A DNA stretch of 64,000 bases from Mycobacterium sp. URHD0025 (GTDB lineage Bacteria > Actinomycetota > Actinomycetes > Mycobacteriales > Mycobacteriaceae). The notes beneath the pieces are model-generated. The model did not search any database. It saw nothing but the letters and a program-made list of their open reading frames with translations, and was not told where the DNA came from. Location of the stretch: positions 1 to 64,000 of the forward strand of contig NZ_AUEQ01000018.1 in NCBI RefSeq assembly GCF_000426065.1. The letters run 5' to 3'. The translations under genes and the position numbers were made by a program. This document shows positions 25,272 to 33,016 of the stretch, piece by piece (positions within the stretch are counted from its first letter, which is position 1; each line of letters opens with the position of its first letter).

Positions 25272-26248
25272 GCCAACGGCGCGACCGGCGCGGGTGCGGC
25301 CGGAGCCGGTGACACGGGCGCGGGTGCGCCGGGCGCCACCGGAGCTGGGGGACTCTGCGCAGGGGCCGGACCAGGCAGGTTCTGCGGCGCCGGACCCATG
25401 TGCTGGGCGGGCTGAGCTGCCTGCGCGGGCTGGGCCGGCTGCACACGTGACGGCTGCGACGGGCCGTTGCCCGCCAAAATCGCCGGCGGAGCGGGCGCGG
25501 GCGACTGCCGCGCCCAATCGTCCTGAAGCTTGCTCGCCGCGAACGCGGCCCCCTGATTCACCAGACCGGCTTCCGCGTACTGGGTGTGGATGCCGAAACT
25601 TCTGCCCTGCGGATCGCACACCAGATCGTTGTCGACGCACAGGTCTATCGCCTTGGCGGTGTAATTCGGCCCGACGACAACCGAGGGATTGTTGATCACC
25701 TTCATGAATCGCGGCGACGGTTTTCCGAACAACGCGACGGCCGCCACATGCTCAGCTACATCCGGCGGCATGGGCGCAGGCACGTTGTCCGGCGAAATCC
25801 CCTCGGGCACAACGCTGGCAGTTACGAAACCGATGACGGCCGCGCCCTGCGAGAAGCCGCCGAGCACCATCTTGGTGTCAGGGCAATTGGCGGCAGTCGA
25901 CATGATGTGGGCGCGCGCGTCGGCGATGCCCTGGACAGCGGTCGGGAAGTCGGTCGTGGCGGGATAGTCGACGGGATAGACCTCCACGGACTTCGTACCG
26001 ACGTTGGCGCGCAATGAGTTAACGAAAGCCTCTCCCGTATCCCCTACTCCGGGCGCTTCCATGGTGCCGCGGGCGAATACCACCTCGGCATCCGGACACG
26101 GTGCCGCATGGGCGGACGGCATCGCCATGTTGCTCATCACGGAAGCCGCCCCCGCCATGACGGCAACCAAACCGGCACTTCCGAATTTCCCCACTGACTC
26201 ACTGTGACATAGCGCAGCATGAAGCGCGCCCCGAGCAGATGGAGGCAT
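25268..26248 (-). CDS. Cutinase family secreted hydrolase
   Basis: Secreted serine esterase of 326 residues, related to mycobacterial cutinase-like phospholipases. A signal peptide (about residues 20-48, ending PSAHA) precedes the mature CPDAEVVFARGT start. The catalytic residues are all visible: Ser133 in GGFSQGAAV, Asp208 in the CVDNDLVC disulfide loop, and His221 in GIHTQY. The last 80 residues are a Pro/Ala/Gln tail (QPAQPAQAAQPAQ and PAPVAP repeats), probably disordered and cell-wall exposed. The ATG at 26248 has GAGGG upstream; a GTG at 26194 would give a more compact signal peptide. Convergent with the pitA operon and divergent from the PE-PPE hydrolase gene 46 bp away. Confidence 0.9.
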   Translation of the reverse strand: MPPSARGALHAALCHSESVGKFGSAGLVAVMAGAASVMSNMAMPSAHAAPCPDAEVVFARGTMEAPGVGDTGEAFVNSLRANVGTKSVEVYPVDYPATTDFPTAVQGIADARAHIMSTAANCPDTKMVLGGFSQGAAVIGFVTASVVPEGISPDNVPAPMPPDVAEHVAAVALFGKPSPRFMKVINNPSVVVGPNYTAKAIDLCVDNDLVCDPQGRSFGIHTQYAEAGLVNQGAAFAASKLQDDWARQSPAPAPPAILAGNGPSQPSRVQPAQPAQAAQPAQHMGPAPQNLPGPAPAQSPPAPVAPGAPAPVSPAPAAPAPVAPLA

Positions 26249-26294
26249 AGAGGTCCCTCAAGAACCAAAGAGAACTCTCAGGAAAGGGATATTC

Positions 26295-27857
26295 ATGAAT
26301 AGTCGGGGGAATTCGTCGTACCGTGCGCACCGGCAGCGCAGATCTCGGCGCTGGTTTTCGATGTTGCTGGCCGGCGGCGTCGCCTTCGCGGTATCGGCGG
26401 GGATCACCGTCAGTACCCCGTCGACCACCTACAGCGCCGCAATCCGACTGGCCGGCACGACGATCGGGGTGGGGCCGTCCTATGACGCGTTCGGACTGAC
26501 CATCCCGATGATGTTCTACGGCAGCATCGTTCCCGACGGGGACGCGTTCCACACCGTTCCCTATCCCGCGCAGATCAGCATCAGCATCCCGATCATCTCG
26601 GATTTGCCTGGGCTGTCCGACCTTCCGTACTGGACACAGTCCCTCAAGCGGTCCGAAGCGATCGGCGCCGGCTACCTCCTGCGGGACATCGCCGCGACAG
26701 CGTCCGATGACACGGTGAAGATCATCGGCGTATCGCAGGGCACGCAGGTTGCCGAGATCGCACGTACCGAGATGTCCAAGCTGACGGAATACACCGCCAA
26801 CGCAGACGATTACGAGTTCGTCTTCATCGGGGACCCTTATCAGCCCAACGGCGGCATCCTCTCCCGCCTGGCCTCCTGGAGCGATGTGCCGGTGCTCGGC
26901 CACATCTTCCCGTTCGGCCGCCCCGGGCCAACCGACAGCCCCTTCAAAACCACCTACTACCAGAATCAATATGACGGCATCGCCGACTTCCCGGCCTACT
27001 TCAACGTGCTGTCCATCACGAATTCCTTTGCCGGGCAGGCGTTCGGGCATCTCTTTCCGGGGTACGTGCTGGAGTACCCGGACGCGCCCAACGCTGTGAC
27101 CACTCAGGTCGGCAACTCCACCTATGTGACTCTGCCCCAATATCTTCCGCTGCTGGCACCGCTGCGCATACCCGCATCGTTGATCGGCGCGGAGAGATTC
27201 GTCGACGCCATGGACCCCGTCCTGCGGGTATTCGTCGAGATGGGATACGACCGCACCGCAGATCCGAGCAAAGTCAAGGAATTCAGCTGGATCACCCCTG
27301 ACGACAAGGTGGCAGAGGCACTGAACGGATTGCCGGGCGCATTCAGGAAATCGGCGGCGATCCTGCGCGGCGAACCGTATACCCCGACCATGCCGCAGCC
27401 CGTCATCACCGACACGGCACCGGATACGCCGCTGCCCGAGCATCCGGCCGAACCGGTGGGAACCTCACCATTCGAGCAAAGGCTGCGCGGGGCAACGGAA
27501 GACATCGGTGCGATGTTGTCGAACGCCACCCGGCCACTGGCCGGGGTGTTCCAGGCCATAGGCGAAAAATCACTGCCGCAGAAAGCGGTTGAGCCGGTGG
27601 GCCGCAGCACTATCGGGCGGTCAGTTCCGTTCAACCGTCTCGATCGCACCGCCACGGCGCAAGCGGACTCGACGCGCAGCGACGAGGTGCGGCGGTTGAG
27701 GCCGGTCCGTGCGACGACGGATTCCGACCGCGATTCCGTCCGCGCAGCTGTTCGCTCGAATGCTCGCTCGAACGTTGACTCCGCCAAGCCGGCGCCCAAA
27801 CCCGGGCCCGGTCAGCGCCATGATCGCTCGAAGCACAGAAGCGACCGCGCGGGCTGA
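26295..27857 (+). CDS. PE-PPE domain alpha/beta hydrolase (paralogue 1)
   Basis: Secreted or membrane-anchored serine hydrolase of 520 residues. In PE/PPE proteins of tubercle bacilli this domain is preceded by a PE or PPE module; here the N terminus is instead a basic stretch and a signal-anchor helix (about 20-38). The core (about 55-350) has VPYPAQ, the nucleophile elbow GVSQGTQ with Ser147, FIGDPYQPNGG, and YYQNQYDGIADFP. The C-terminal 150 residues are low-complexity, Arg-rich and probably disordered. GGAAAGGG precedes the ATG. The paralogue lies at 28819, with a TetR gene between them. Members of this domain family act on short acyl esters and in some cases on trehalose-lipid metabolism. 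Confidence 0.88.
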   Translation: MNSRGNSSYRAHRQRRSRRWFSMLLAGGVAFAVSAGITVSTPSTTYSAAIRLAGTTIGVGPSYDAFGLTIPMMFYGSIVPDGDAFHTVPYPAQISISIPIISDLPGLSDLPYWTQSLKRSEAIGAGYLLRDIAATASDDTVKIIGVSQGTQVAEIARTEMSKLTEYTANADDYEFVFIGDPYQPNGGILSRLASWSDVPVLGHIFPFGRPGPTDSPFKTTYYQNQYDGIADFPAYFNVLSITNSFAGQAFGHLFPGYVLEYPDAPNAVTTQVGNSTYVTLPQYLPLLAPLRIPASLIGAERFVDAMDPVLRVFVEMGYDRTADPSKVKEFSWITPDDKVAEALNGLPGAFRKSAAILRGEPYTPTMPQPVITDTAPDTPLPEHPAEPVGTSPFEQRLRGATEDIGAMLSNATRPLAGVFQAIGEKSLPQKAVEPVGRSTIGRSVPFNRLDRTATAQADSTRSDEVRRLRPVRATTDSDRDSVRAAVRSNARSNVDSAKPAPKPGPGQRHDRSKHRSDRAG

Positions 27858-27902
27858 CCATCCGTCGGCGGGCCGAGCACCGGCCGCACTACACTCCGGG
27901 CC

Positions 27903-28616
27903 ATGGGTAGACCGCCGGCGGCTCCCGGCGATCGCGCAACGCCGGGGCCGGCCGCAAAGCCCCGCGGACAGCGCACGATCCGCGGGCTCGACGCCGAACA
28001 GCGTCGCGCCCACCGCCGCGAGCAGTTGCTGACGGCGGCATTCGAGCTGATCGCGCGTGACGGGTACGCCAACACCTCGATCGAGCAGATCTGCCAGACG
28101 GCGTACGTCGGCAACAAGGCGTTCTACGAAGTGTTCGACAGCAAAGAGGACTGCTATCTGGCTCTGCTGGCCCAGATCGCCGCACGGATCGAGAAGCAGG
28201 CCATGGAGGCGCTGGCCGATGCGCCCGACGATCCGGACGAGACCGTCCACCGCCTGCTGTCGGCGTTCGCCCACGCCCTCGTCGACGATCCCCGGGTGGC
28301 CGTGGTGGCCTTCGGGGAGTGCGCCGGCATCTCGCCACGCGTCGAGCGGCTGCGCCGCGAGAATCGCCGTTGGACCGCGGCGTTCCTGGAAGATCTGTGG
28401 CGGCAGCGCGAGTTCCCCTGCCTGCCCGATACCGGCGCTGTCGACTATCACGCCCTGGCTGTGTCGACCGTCGGCGGACTCTTCGAAAGCGTGGCCGACT
28501 GGCTGCATCAGCGGGAAGCGGGAAGCGATTCACCGCCGACCATCGACACGCTGGTCGGCAATCTGACGAGCTTTGTCGCGGTGGTGCGGGCCGGGATCGC
28601 GGCGTCCACGCGCTGA
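27903..28616 (+). CDS. TetR family regulator
   Basis: DNA-binding repressor-type protein of 237 residues. The helix-turn-helix is at about residues 38-85 (RREQLLTAAFELIARDGYANTSIEQICQTAY, then VGNKAFYEVFDSKEDCYLALL). The C-terminal part is a helical ligand-binding domain with AFGECAGISPRVERLR and FESVADWLH. It has an Arg/Pro-rich N-terminal extension. It sits between the two PE-PPE hydrolase genes on the same strand, 45 bp after the first. A perfect 16-bp palindrome 20 bp beyond its stop, in front of the second hydrolase gene, is a good candidate for its binding site. The ligand is unknown. Confidence 0.9.
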   Translation: MGRPPAAPGDRATPGPAAKPRGQRTIRGLDAEQRRAHRREQLLTAAFELIARDGYANTSIEQICQTAYVGNKAFYEVFDSKEDCYLALLAQIAARIEKQAMEALADAPDDPDETVHRLLSAFAHALVDDPRVAVVAFGECAGISPRVERLRRENRRWTAAFLEDLWRQREFPCLPDTGAVDYHALAVSTVGGLFESVADWLHQREAGSDSPPTIDTLVGNLTSFVAVVRAGIAASTR

Positions 28617-28636
28617 ATCTGCGAACGCAAGTTCAT

Positions 28637-28652
28637 AACAAGAGCTCTTGTT
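28637..28652. promoter_or_regulatory. Perfect 16-bp palindrome, candidate TetR operator
   Basis: AACAAGAGCTCTTGTT is an exact palindrome between the TetR stop (28616) and the second hydrolase gene (28819). A further ACTCTTGTCAT half site follows at 28663-28673. Size, AT-rich half-sites and position next to a TetR gene fit an operator for the downstream hydrolase. Confidence 0.55.
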
Positions 28653-28818
28653 CTAAAAAGTGACTCTTGTCATAGATCGCTACCCGCTGGTAACTTTCCG
28701 GCAGCATGCGAAGTGGCGCCCGTCACATTTGTCGTCGACGCGGCCGGTCGCAGGCCCAGATGTTCCGGCCATGCCATCCGCACGGCCGTGCTCACCTCGA
28801 TGGGAAAGAAGGAACAGC

Positions 28819-30537
28819 ATGAGGGCTCGCGGTCGGGGGGAATCGTCTCGCGGTAGCCGACGACAGCGCGGGTCACGTCGCTGGGGGTCGATGTTGCTGG
28901 CAGGCGGCGTCGTCGTCGCGGTATCGGCGGGGGTCACTGTCAGTACCCCGACGTCCACCTACAGTGCCGCGATTCGACTGATCGGCTCGACGATCGGCGT
29001 GGGGCCGTCATTCGACGGATTCGGGATGAGCGTCCCGCTGTTCTTCTACGGAAGCACGGTGCCCGAAGGCGACTCGTTCCACACTGTCCCCTACCCGGCG
29101 CAGATCAACCTCAGCATCCCGATCATCTCCGACGTGCCCGGGCTGTCCGACATTCCGTACTGGCCCCAGTCGCTGAAACGTTCGGAGGAGATCGGGGCGG
29201 GCTATCTGCAGCAGGACATCGCCAACACACCGGCTGACGACAAAATCACCATCATCGGGATGTCGCAGGGCACCCAGGTCGCAGAGATCGTGCGCGCCAG
29301 CATGGCCAAAGACCCGAATTATGTTGCCAATGCCGACAATTACGAGTTTGTCCTCATCGGGGACCCGTATCAGCCCAACGGCGGCATCCTCACCCGCTTC
29401 ACCTCATGGAGCGATCTGCCGGTGCTCGGCGACATCTTCCCGTTCGGCCGCCCCGGGCCCTCCGACAGCCCGTTCAAGACGACGTACTACCAGAACCAGT
29501 ACGACGGATTCGCTGATTTTCCAGCATATTTCAATGCCCTGTCGATCGCGAACGCTCTCGCCGGAATCGTGTTCCAGCATGTCTTCCCCGGCTACGTGCT
29601 CGAGCATCCCGATGCGCCCAACGCCGTCACGGCGCAGGTCGGCAACACCACCTATGTGATGCTGCCCCAATATCTTCCGCTGCTGGCACCGCTGCGCATA
29701 CCCGCATCATTGATAGGCGCGGAGAGATTCGTCGACGCCATGGACCCCGTCCTGCGGGTATTCGTCGAGATGGGATACGACCGCACCGCAGATCCAAGCC
29801 AGGTCAAGGAATTCAGCTGGATCACTCCTCCGGAGAAGCTTCACGAAGCGCTCGACGAACTACCGGCGGCGTTCGCGAAGTCGTTGGCGATTCTGGGCGG
29901 TGAGCCGTACACCCCCACCCTGCCGCAGCCCGTCGTCGCAGGCACCGAGCCCGAGACACCCGTGACCGAGCATCCGATAGACCCGGTGGGTACCTCGCCA
30001 TTCGAGCAAGGCGTGCGAGACGCTGTCGAGGATGTGGCCGGGGCGTTGTCGGACGCGACCCGGCCACTGGCCAAGGTGCTGCAGGCCATCGGGCAGGCGA
30101 CGGCGCCGCACACGACCGTGGGCCCAGTCGGCCCCGTTGCGGCAGCAATCAAGGCTGACAGCAAGGTCACGGCCCAGGTTGACGGCGTTACTCAGGCCGA
30201 TGTGACTGCCGACGCGGATGCCGACGCCAATGCCGCCGAGAAGTCGAAGTCCACACCGCTCAGCCGCCGCGCGCTGACCCGGCCCGACTCGCCCCGCACC
30301 GATTCGGCGCCACGGCTGAATGTGGTTCGAGATGCCGACGATTCCGGTACCCGCGATCGGGACCGGTCTGCGGCCGGGGAGTCAACCCATGGGTCCGCGC
30401 CGAGCGCCGCCTCGGGCAGTGAGAAGCCTGACCGGAATTCCGTGCGGGCGGCGAAGCGGGAAGCCAAACACGCCGCCAAGTCGACGGACACTCAGACCGA
30501 CCGGCCCGCCAAACGCCGGAGCGCGCAGGCCGGTTAG
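28819..30537 (+). CDS. PE-PPE domain alpha/beta hydrolase (paralogue 2)
   Basis: A 572-residue paralogue of the product at 26295 with the same plan: basic N terminus, signal-anchor (SMLLAGGVVVAVSAGV), PE-PPE hydrolase core with Ser149 in IGMSQGTQ, LIGDPYQPNGG, YYQNQYDGFADFP, and a long disordered tail. The tail differs: it contains DADADAN and many Lys/Arg/Asp residues, ending RPAKRRSAQAG. AAGGA precedes the ATG at 28819; the upstream extension of the frame to 28660 lacks support and would cross the promoter region. A block of nearly identical DNA (29656-29820) is shared with the first paralogue although the rest has diverged. Probably controlled by the TetR protein. Confidence 0.88.
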   Translation: MRARGRGESSRGSRRQRGSRRWGSMLLAGGVVVAVSAGVTVSTPTSTYSAAIRLIGSTIGVGPSFDGFGMSVPLFFYGSTVPEGDSFHTVPYPAQINLSIPIISDVPGLSDIPYWPQSLKRSEEIGAGYLQQDIANTPADDKITIIGMSQGTQVAEIVRASMAKDPNYVANADNYEFVLIGDPYQPNGGILTRFTSWSDLPVLGDIFPFGRPGPSDSPFKTTYYQNQYDGFADFPAYFNALSIANALAGIVFQHVFPGYVLEHPDAPNAVTAQVGNTTYVMLPQYLPLLAPLRIPASLIGAERFVDAMDPVLRVFVEMGYDRTADPSQVKEFSWITPPEKLHEALDELPAAFAKSLAILGGEPYTPTLPQPVVAGTEPETPVTEHPIDPVGTSPFEQGVRDAVEDVAGALSDATRPLAKVLQAIGQATAPHTTVGPVGPVAAAIKADSKVTAQVDGVTQADVTADADADANAAEKSKSTPLSRRALTRPDSPRTDSAPRLNVVRDADDSGTRDRDRSAAGESTHGSAPSAASGSEKPDRNSVRAAKREAKHAAKSTDTQTDRPAKRRSAQAG

Positions 30538-30602
30538 CGGTGAGGTCCAAGGGCAAGTCGGGTGGCCGGTGGGTGCTTTGAAGCCGCACGCGTCCGGGTC
30601 GT

Positions 30603-31115
30603 CTAGTCAATGCCTCGTAAAGCACGCTTCAAGCGCGCAAGCTCGGCACCCGCCTGTTGGTCACCGCGTTCAAGCCCTTGCTGGTAGAGCTGCGCAGCGC
30701 GCCGGCCATTGCCGCCGCGTTCATAGCGGTAGGCGATTGTCCGCAGCGGCTGGTGATCTCCGTGGTCCGCGGCCATGCGGGCGAGCTCTTCCTTGCGTTC
30801 TCGATCAGCGGCCCGCCGATGGTGGTTGATCAAGTCGCGCAGCGCCATTGGTTCGCCGGCCGCAGCGGCATCAAGGGCGCGTCGCTCAGCCTCCTCGCGC
30901 TTCCCCGATTCCCACAGCACGACAATCTGCTCGCGCCGGGACAGTGTTCGCCCCTCGGACAAGGCCTGGACCAGCGGCTCAGTGCCACCGGCCGGGTCAC
31001 CGGCTATCGCGTTGACGAGTTCGTCCAGGCGATGAGCGGGCAACGCGGGAAAGCCGGCTTTGGCGCGAAACCTCTCGATGTAGGCCCTGACTCCGGCCTG
31101 ATCATCTTCGGGCAC
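30603..31115 (-). CDS. Hypothetical helical-repeat protein
   Basis: A 170-residue soluble protein of alternating helices with small spaced residues: REQIVVLWESGKREEAERRALDAA, ELARMAADHGDHQPL, and a C-terminal GNGRRAAQLYQQGLERGDQQAGAELARLKRAL unit resembling one Sel1/TPR-type repeat. No enzyme motif is seen. The start is a GTG at 31115 without a clear ribosome site, so a start further in is possible. It lies 59 bp downstream of the large membrane-protein gene on the same strand and is convergent with the second PE-PPE hydrolase gene. Confidence 0.65.
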   Translation of the reverse strand: MPEDDQAGVRAYIERFRAKAGFPALPAHRLDELVNAIAGDPAGGTEPLVQALSEGRTLSRREQIVVLWESGKREEAERRALDAAAAGEPMALRDLINHHRRAADRERKEELARMAADHGDHQPLRTIAYRYERGGNGRRAAQLYQQGLERGDQQAGAELARLKRALRGID

Positions 31116-31174
31116 ACCCGATGTTATCCAACCTCGGTCCTGAATCCACCGACTGCAGCACTTCCCGGTGGGAC

Positions 31175-32833
31175 TCAGCCGTCCGACGGCGGGCGCTGCG
31201 GACGACGCTGGATCCGCAGCGCCTGCGTCGGCACTTGGAGATCGGTGGTCGGCGGGGCCGCCAAAACTGTCGTCGAATCCTCTTTGAGGCGAACAATTTT
31301 CGGGACAGCCGCGGCTCGCGGTTGGCGCGCGATGGTCGGCGGTGCGAAGTCGTGGACGGCGGGCTCCGACGGCACGATCTCGGTCGGCGGTTCAGCCGCC
31401 GGTTTGGCAGCACGGGTTTCGCGCCGCACCAGATAACCGGCGAACGGCCCGGTGAACACCATCACCGCCAGCACGAGCAGGCTGAGCACGCACACCGTGA
31501 CATCGAAGGTGCTCGTGATCTGCTGGGCCAGGTTGTTGCCGTAGATCGCCGCGGGCGCCGGCCCGGCGTAGCGGGGCGCCAGGGCAACCCCGATGGCCAC
31601 ATCCGCCACGGTGAAGACGAACAACACCGCGCTGAAGGCCGCGGCCACGGTGGTCGACGTCAGCCCCTGTTCGAGCTGGCGGTGCAGCCACCGCGCGACC
31701 AGTGCGGTGACCAGATTGAACACCGTCATCGCGACGGTGTCGTACAGCGCCCGCGGAAGGTCCAGAGACAGCGCGATCAGGAAGTCGACGACCCGCAGCG
31801 CGGCGGCCGCGAACGCCCAGAACGCGATCAGCGTCAAGCACTTCTGCGCGGCGCCGCGGTAGGCGCCGATGGTCGGCGGCTTGATCAGGAAGACGGCGTA
31901 CAGCGTCGTCGGGGCCACGATCGCTGCGGCGGCCGCCCAGGCCAGGTAGCCCTCGTAACCGACGGCCGCCGTCGAGGTGTTCTGGGCGATGCCGTGAAAC
32001 GCGTCGATATCGCGGCCGATGCCGGCAAGCCACACCAGCGTGGCAGCGATCGCACCCGAGACGCCGATGGCGGTGGTGGCCAGCCGCGCCGCGCCGGTGC
32101 GCTCGGTCAGCCAACGTGAGGCGAGGACAAGCGCGATCATCGCCTCCGCGCCGTAGAGCAACGTGGTGACGATGACGGCGATGTCATGCCCGCCGAAGTC
32201 GACCTGGGTGACGAACAGGTACCGCAGCCGCCAGTAGAGATTGAACGCGACCGACAACGTCGCCAGCGCGATCGACAGGAAACCGATCACCCGGGCTATG
32301 GCGTACCAGCGGCGAAACTTGTTGTCCTCGATGGTGATCGACGTGATGGGCGGCTGGCCTGCCAGCACCGCGCCGGCCACACCGAGCAACATGCCCGGAC
32401 CCACGCCGGGCGGCACGGCACCCGTGCCGCCGCTGCTCACGGTCTGCACCAGGTGATAACCGACAAAGCAGATCACCAGGACGACATAGGGGGCGCTGAG
32501 CGCAAGCCGGACGCGGCTGGTGCGACGCACGTCGGATGTGGGACCGACGAGGCGGAACGGGCCCAGGTGAGGTGCCAGTGCGGCGCCGATGGCGAGCACC
32601 GTCACGATGGCCAGCACCACGAACGTCGACCCGGCACTGCCCGGAACCCCGAGGCCGAACTCCAGATTCCAGGGCAGCAGCATCGCCAAGACGAGCAGCG
32701 CCAGTGCGAGGCCGTCACGTACGCGGTTGGTCCGGGTCGGGACGTAGCCGACCCGCGGCGGGCGCTCCACGACCGGCGCGGCCACCGTCGCCACCTGGAC
32801 TGTGACGGACGCGTCGTAACGCTCGTCGCTCAC
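31175..32833 (-). CDS. Multi-pass membrane protein of unknown function
   Basis: A 552-residue integral membrane protein with about 11-12 hydrophobic segments between residues 40 and 455 (LALALLVLAMLLPW, TFVVLAIVTVLAIGAAL, YVVLVICFVGYHLV, LMLAVMVF-type stretches) and a soluble C-terminal tail of about 90 residues rich in Pro, Thr and Arg. I cannot place it in a transporter family with confidence; it looks like a mycobacterial family of unknown function. The GTG at 32833 (VSDERYDASV) has AGAGGAA at the right distance and is preferred to the upstream start at 32875. It diverges from the DUF7159-type gene at 33017. Confidence 0.75.
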   Translation of the reverse strand: MSDERYDASVTVQVATVAAPVVERPPRVGYVPTRTNRVRDGLALALLVLAMLLPWNLEFGLGVPGSAGSTFVVLAIVTVLAIGAALAPHLGPFRLVGPTSDVRRTSRVRLALSAPYVVLVICFVGYHLVQTVSSGGTGAVPPGVGPGMLLGVAGAVLAGQPPITSITIEDNKFRRWYAIARVIGFLSIALATLSVAFNLYWRLRYLFVTQVDFGGHDIAVIVTTLLYGAEAMIALVLASRWLTERTGAARLATTAIGVSGAIAATLVWLAGIGRDIDAFHGIAQNTSTAAVGYEGYLAWAAAAAIVAPTTLYAVFLIKPPTIGAYRGAAQKCLTLIAFWAFAAAALRVVDFLIALSLDLPRALYDTVAMTVFNLVTALVARWLHRQLEQGLTSTTVAAAFSAVLFVFTVADVAIGVALAPRYAGPAPAAIYGNNLAQQITSTFDVTVCVLSLLVLAVMVFTGPFAGYLVRRETRAAKPAAEPPTEIVPSEPAVHDFAPPTIARQPRAAAVPKIVRLKEDSTTVLAAPPTTDLQVPTQALRIQRRPQRPPSDG

Positions 32834-33016
32834 GTACCGATTCCTCTCTAGGAGTGACAACGCACTGGGACTCAACCAGCGTGCTCACTTTTGCTCCGGC
32901 GCACAAGCAGCGCTGGCAGCCGCACCGTTTGACCACCGAAGTCCGTTGCAGCTGTGCGGTAGCTTGGAAATGTCCGTCGGGGCTCGACATATATCTGTGA
33001 AGCAAGGAGTGGATCC

